A stretch of 6,345 nucleotides of DNA. Origin: SLFT01 sp964493075. Its GTDB lineage: Bacteria; Hydrogenedentota; Hydrogenedentia; Hydrogenedentales; CAITNO01. Numbering within the stretch: position 1 is the first letter of the stretch; each line of letters opens with the position of its first letter. The position numbers and the translations under genes are program-made. Below are positions 5,289-6,345 of the stretch, in pieces. The stretch spans positions 1 through 6,345 of the forward strand of contig CAZBNU010000234.1 of the NCBI GenBank assembly GCA_964493075.1, written 5' to 3'. The notes beneath the pieces were generated by a model that was not told the DNA's origin, searched no databases, and saw only the letters and a program-made list of their open reading frames with translations.

Positions 5289-6345
5289 ATGAAACACCAT
5301 ATCTATGCCTGCCTGATAGCCACGTTCCTTCTTCTATGCGCTTTCCATGCCCGTCCACAGGAAACAATGCCACCCGAAACACCAATGTCGGCAAATATTC
5401 CCATACGCGCCCTTACATCCGGAGATTCCGCCCACTGGTTTGGTTACTACGACAAACTCCAATTCGATGTAAACGACCGGTATGTGTTGGGGATGCAGGT
5501 AGCATTTGAAGACCGTGCCCCCACACCTGAAGATGCCATTATCTTAGGCATGATTGACACAAAGGCAGATGACAAATGGATTCCCTTCGCCGAGTCAACC
5601 GCATGGTGCTGGCAACAGGGGTGTATGTTGCAATGGCTACCCGGTTCGGATACTGAGGTAATTTACAACGCCCGTGAAGGCGATGCCTATGTTTCCATTA
5701 TTCAGGATGTGTTCACAGGTGAAAAACGCACCCTGCCCCGTCCTGTCTATACGGTGGCCTCTGACGGGAAGTCTGCAGTTGGGCTAAATTTCGCACGCGT
5801 TGGTGAAACCCGCCCAGGCTATGGTTACAATGGCATTCCAGACCCAGGCGCAGCCGAATTACACCCCGATAATGGCGGTATCTATGTTCTCAATCTTGTT
5901 ACTGGTGAGTCACGCACCATCCTCACCTTGGACCAGATTGTCGCCGTGGACGCTGACGATACCATGAGCAAAGGCAAGCACTGGTTTAATCATCTATTGT
6001 TCAATCCCGATGGATCACGCTTCATTTTTCTGCACCGGTGGCACCGGGAATCGGGCAAAGGCTGGTATACACGCGGGTTCACAATGGAACCTGACGGCGA
6101 AAACCTTTTCTGCTTTAATGACCATGGCATGGTATCCCACTTCATCTGGCGCGACCCCAGCCATCTGCTGGCCTGGTCACGCGAACCGGATTCGGGCAAT
6201 GCATTCCATGTATACGAAGATGAAAGCGAAAACGTAACAGCCATCGGTGTGGACGTGCTCAAACAGGACGGCCATTGCACCTATTCCCCTTGCGGCAAGT
6301 GGATTTTGACCGATACCTATCCCAACAGGGAACGTATGCAAACGC
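5289..6345 (+). CDS. Secreted TolB/WD40-like beta-propeller protein, incomplete at the window end
   Basis: The reading frame stays open for 352 codons to the end of the window, so the C-terminus is missing. Residues 1-21 look like a Sec signal peptide: MKHH, a hydrophobic core IYACLIATFLLLCAF, then HA before RPQ. Export to the periplasm or outside is likely; the Cys at 17 lacks a proper lipobox. After it come repeated strand-rich blocks with the sense 'value, aspartate-glycine-x-arginine, statement', such as FNPDGSRFIFL and YSPCGKWILTDTYP, typical of TolB-like or oligogalacturonate-lyase-like propellers. HWFGYYDK (49-56) and DGHCTYSPCGKWILTDTYP (327-345) are hallmark segments I associate with a family of uncharacterised secreted propellers. 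They may bind a ligand, since H49, Y53, Y54, D55, H329 and D342 are of catalytic or metal-binding type. The substrate is unknown. AAGGAG lies 11 bases before the ATG, a slightly long spacing. Confidence 0.78.
   Translation, partial: MKHHIYACLIATFLLLCAFHARPQETMPPETPMSANIPIRALTSGDSAHWFGYYDKLQFDVNDRYVLGMQVAFEDRAPTPEDAIILGMIDTKADDKWIPFAESTAWCWQQGCMLQWLPGSDTEVIYNAREGDAYVSIIQDVFTGEKRTLPRPVYTVASDGKSAVGLNFARVGETRPGYGYNGIPDPGAAELHPDNGGIYVLNLVTGESRTILTLDQIVAVDADDTMSKGKHWFNHLLFNPDGSRFIFLHRWHRESGKGWYTRGFTMEPDGENLFCFNDHGMVSHFIWRDPSHLLAWSREPDSGNAFHVYEDESENVTAIGVDVLKQDGHCTYSPCGKWILTDTYPNRERMQT

Noticed and set aside
5289..5351. Lipoprotein signal at Cys17 of the propeller protein
   Set aside because: The residues before the Cys are Leu-Leu-Leu, which lack the small residue required at -1, so a cleaved Sec signal is more likely.
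5161..5394. Leftward 77-codon frame across the divergent promoter region
   Set aside because: It would cover two promoter candidates and the start of the secreted protein, has no ribosome binding site and shows no recognisable sequence.

Overview
The window looks like ordinary chromosomal DNA from a free-living, probably diderm bacterium of moderate GC content. It holds six protein genes, dense coding on both strands and short intergenic gaps that carry sigma70-type promoters. No rRNA, tRNA, CRISPR array, insertion sequence or phage gene is visible. The proteins do not identify the taxon. A lesser-studied environmental lineage is plausible, because three of the six proteins are divergent or uncharacterised, but that is only an impression.

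Layout. Positions 1-49 hold a tandem pair of short dispersed-repeat units, the second a complete ATTCCC-N8-GGGAAT hairpin. Next is a membrane-anchored M20 metallopeptidase of the carboxypeptidase S / PM20D1 type (129-1595, +). It converges, with a gap of only 13 bases, on a small membrane-anchored coiled-coil protein with a C-terminal helix-turn-helix-like domain (1609-2319, -). A 285-base divergent intergenic region follows. It holds candidate promoters for both directions and a 21-base palindrome downstream of the rightward promoter. A ROK-like sugar-kinase-fold protein comes next (2605-3999, +), with an unusual N-terminal extension of about 150 residues and no ROK zinc motif.

The 3' side of the ROK-like gene meets a leftward pair. 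A plant-type [2Fe-2S] ferredoxin (4860-5114, -) lies 33 bases upstream of a DPPY-type DNA methyltransferase (4089-4826, -). The convergence point (4000-4120) is packed with inverted repeats: a 9-bp hairpin, an intrinsic terminator, and a 61-base imperfect hairpin that overlaps the terminator and encodes the last nine residues of the methyltransferase. On the right, a secreted beta-propeller-like protein of unknown function (5289 to the window end, +, incomplete) is read divergently from the ferredoxin. Good promoter candidates face each way.

How the genes work together. No pathway joins the six genes. The only likely operon is ferredoxin plus methyltransferase; their start regions share an identical 14-base sequence, but there is no evident biochemical link. 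I found no convincing new defence or mobile system. The points most worth a second look are the overlapping hairpins at 4058-4118, the palindrome at 2522-2542, the divergent ROK-like protein, and the flagellar-type domain architecture of the 1609-2319 product outside any flagellar context.
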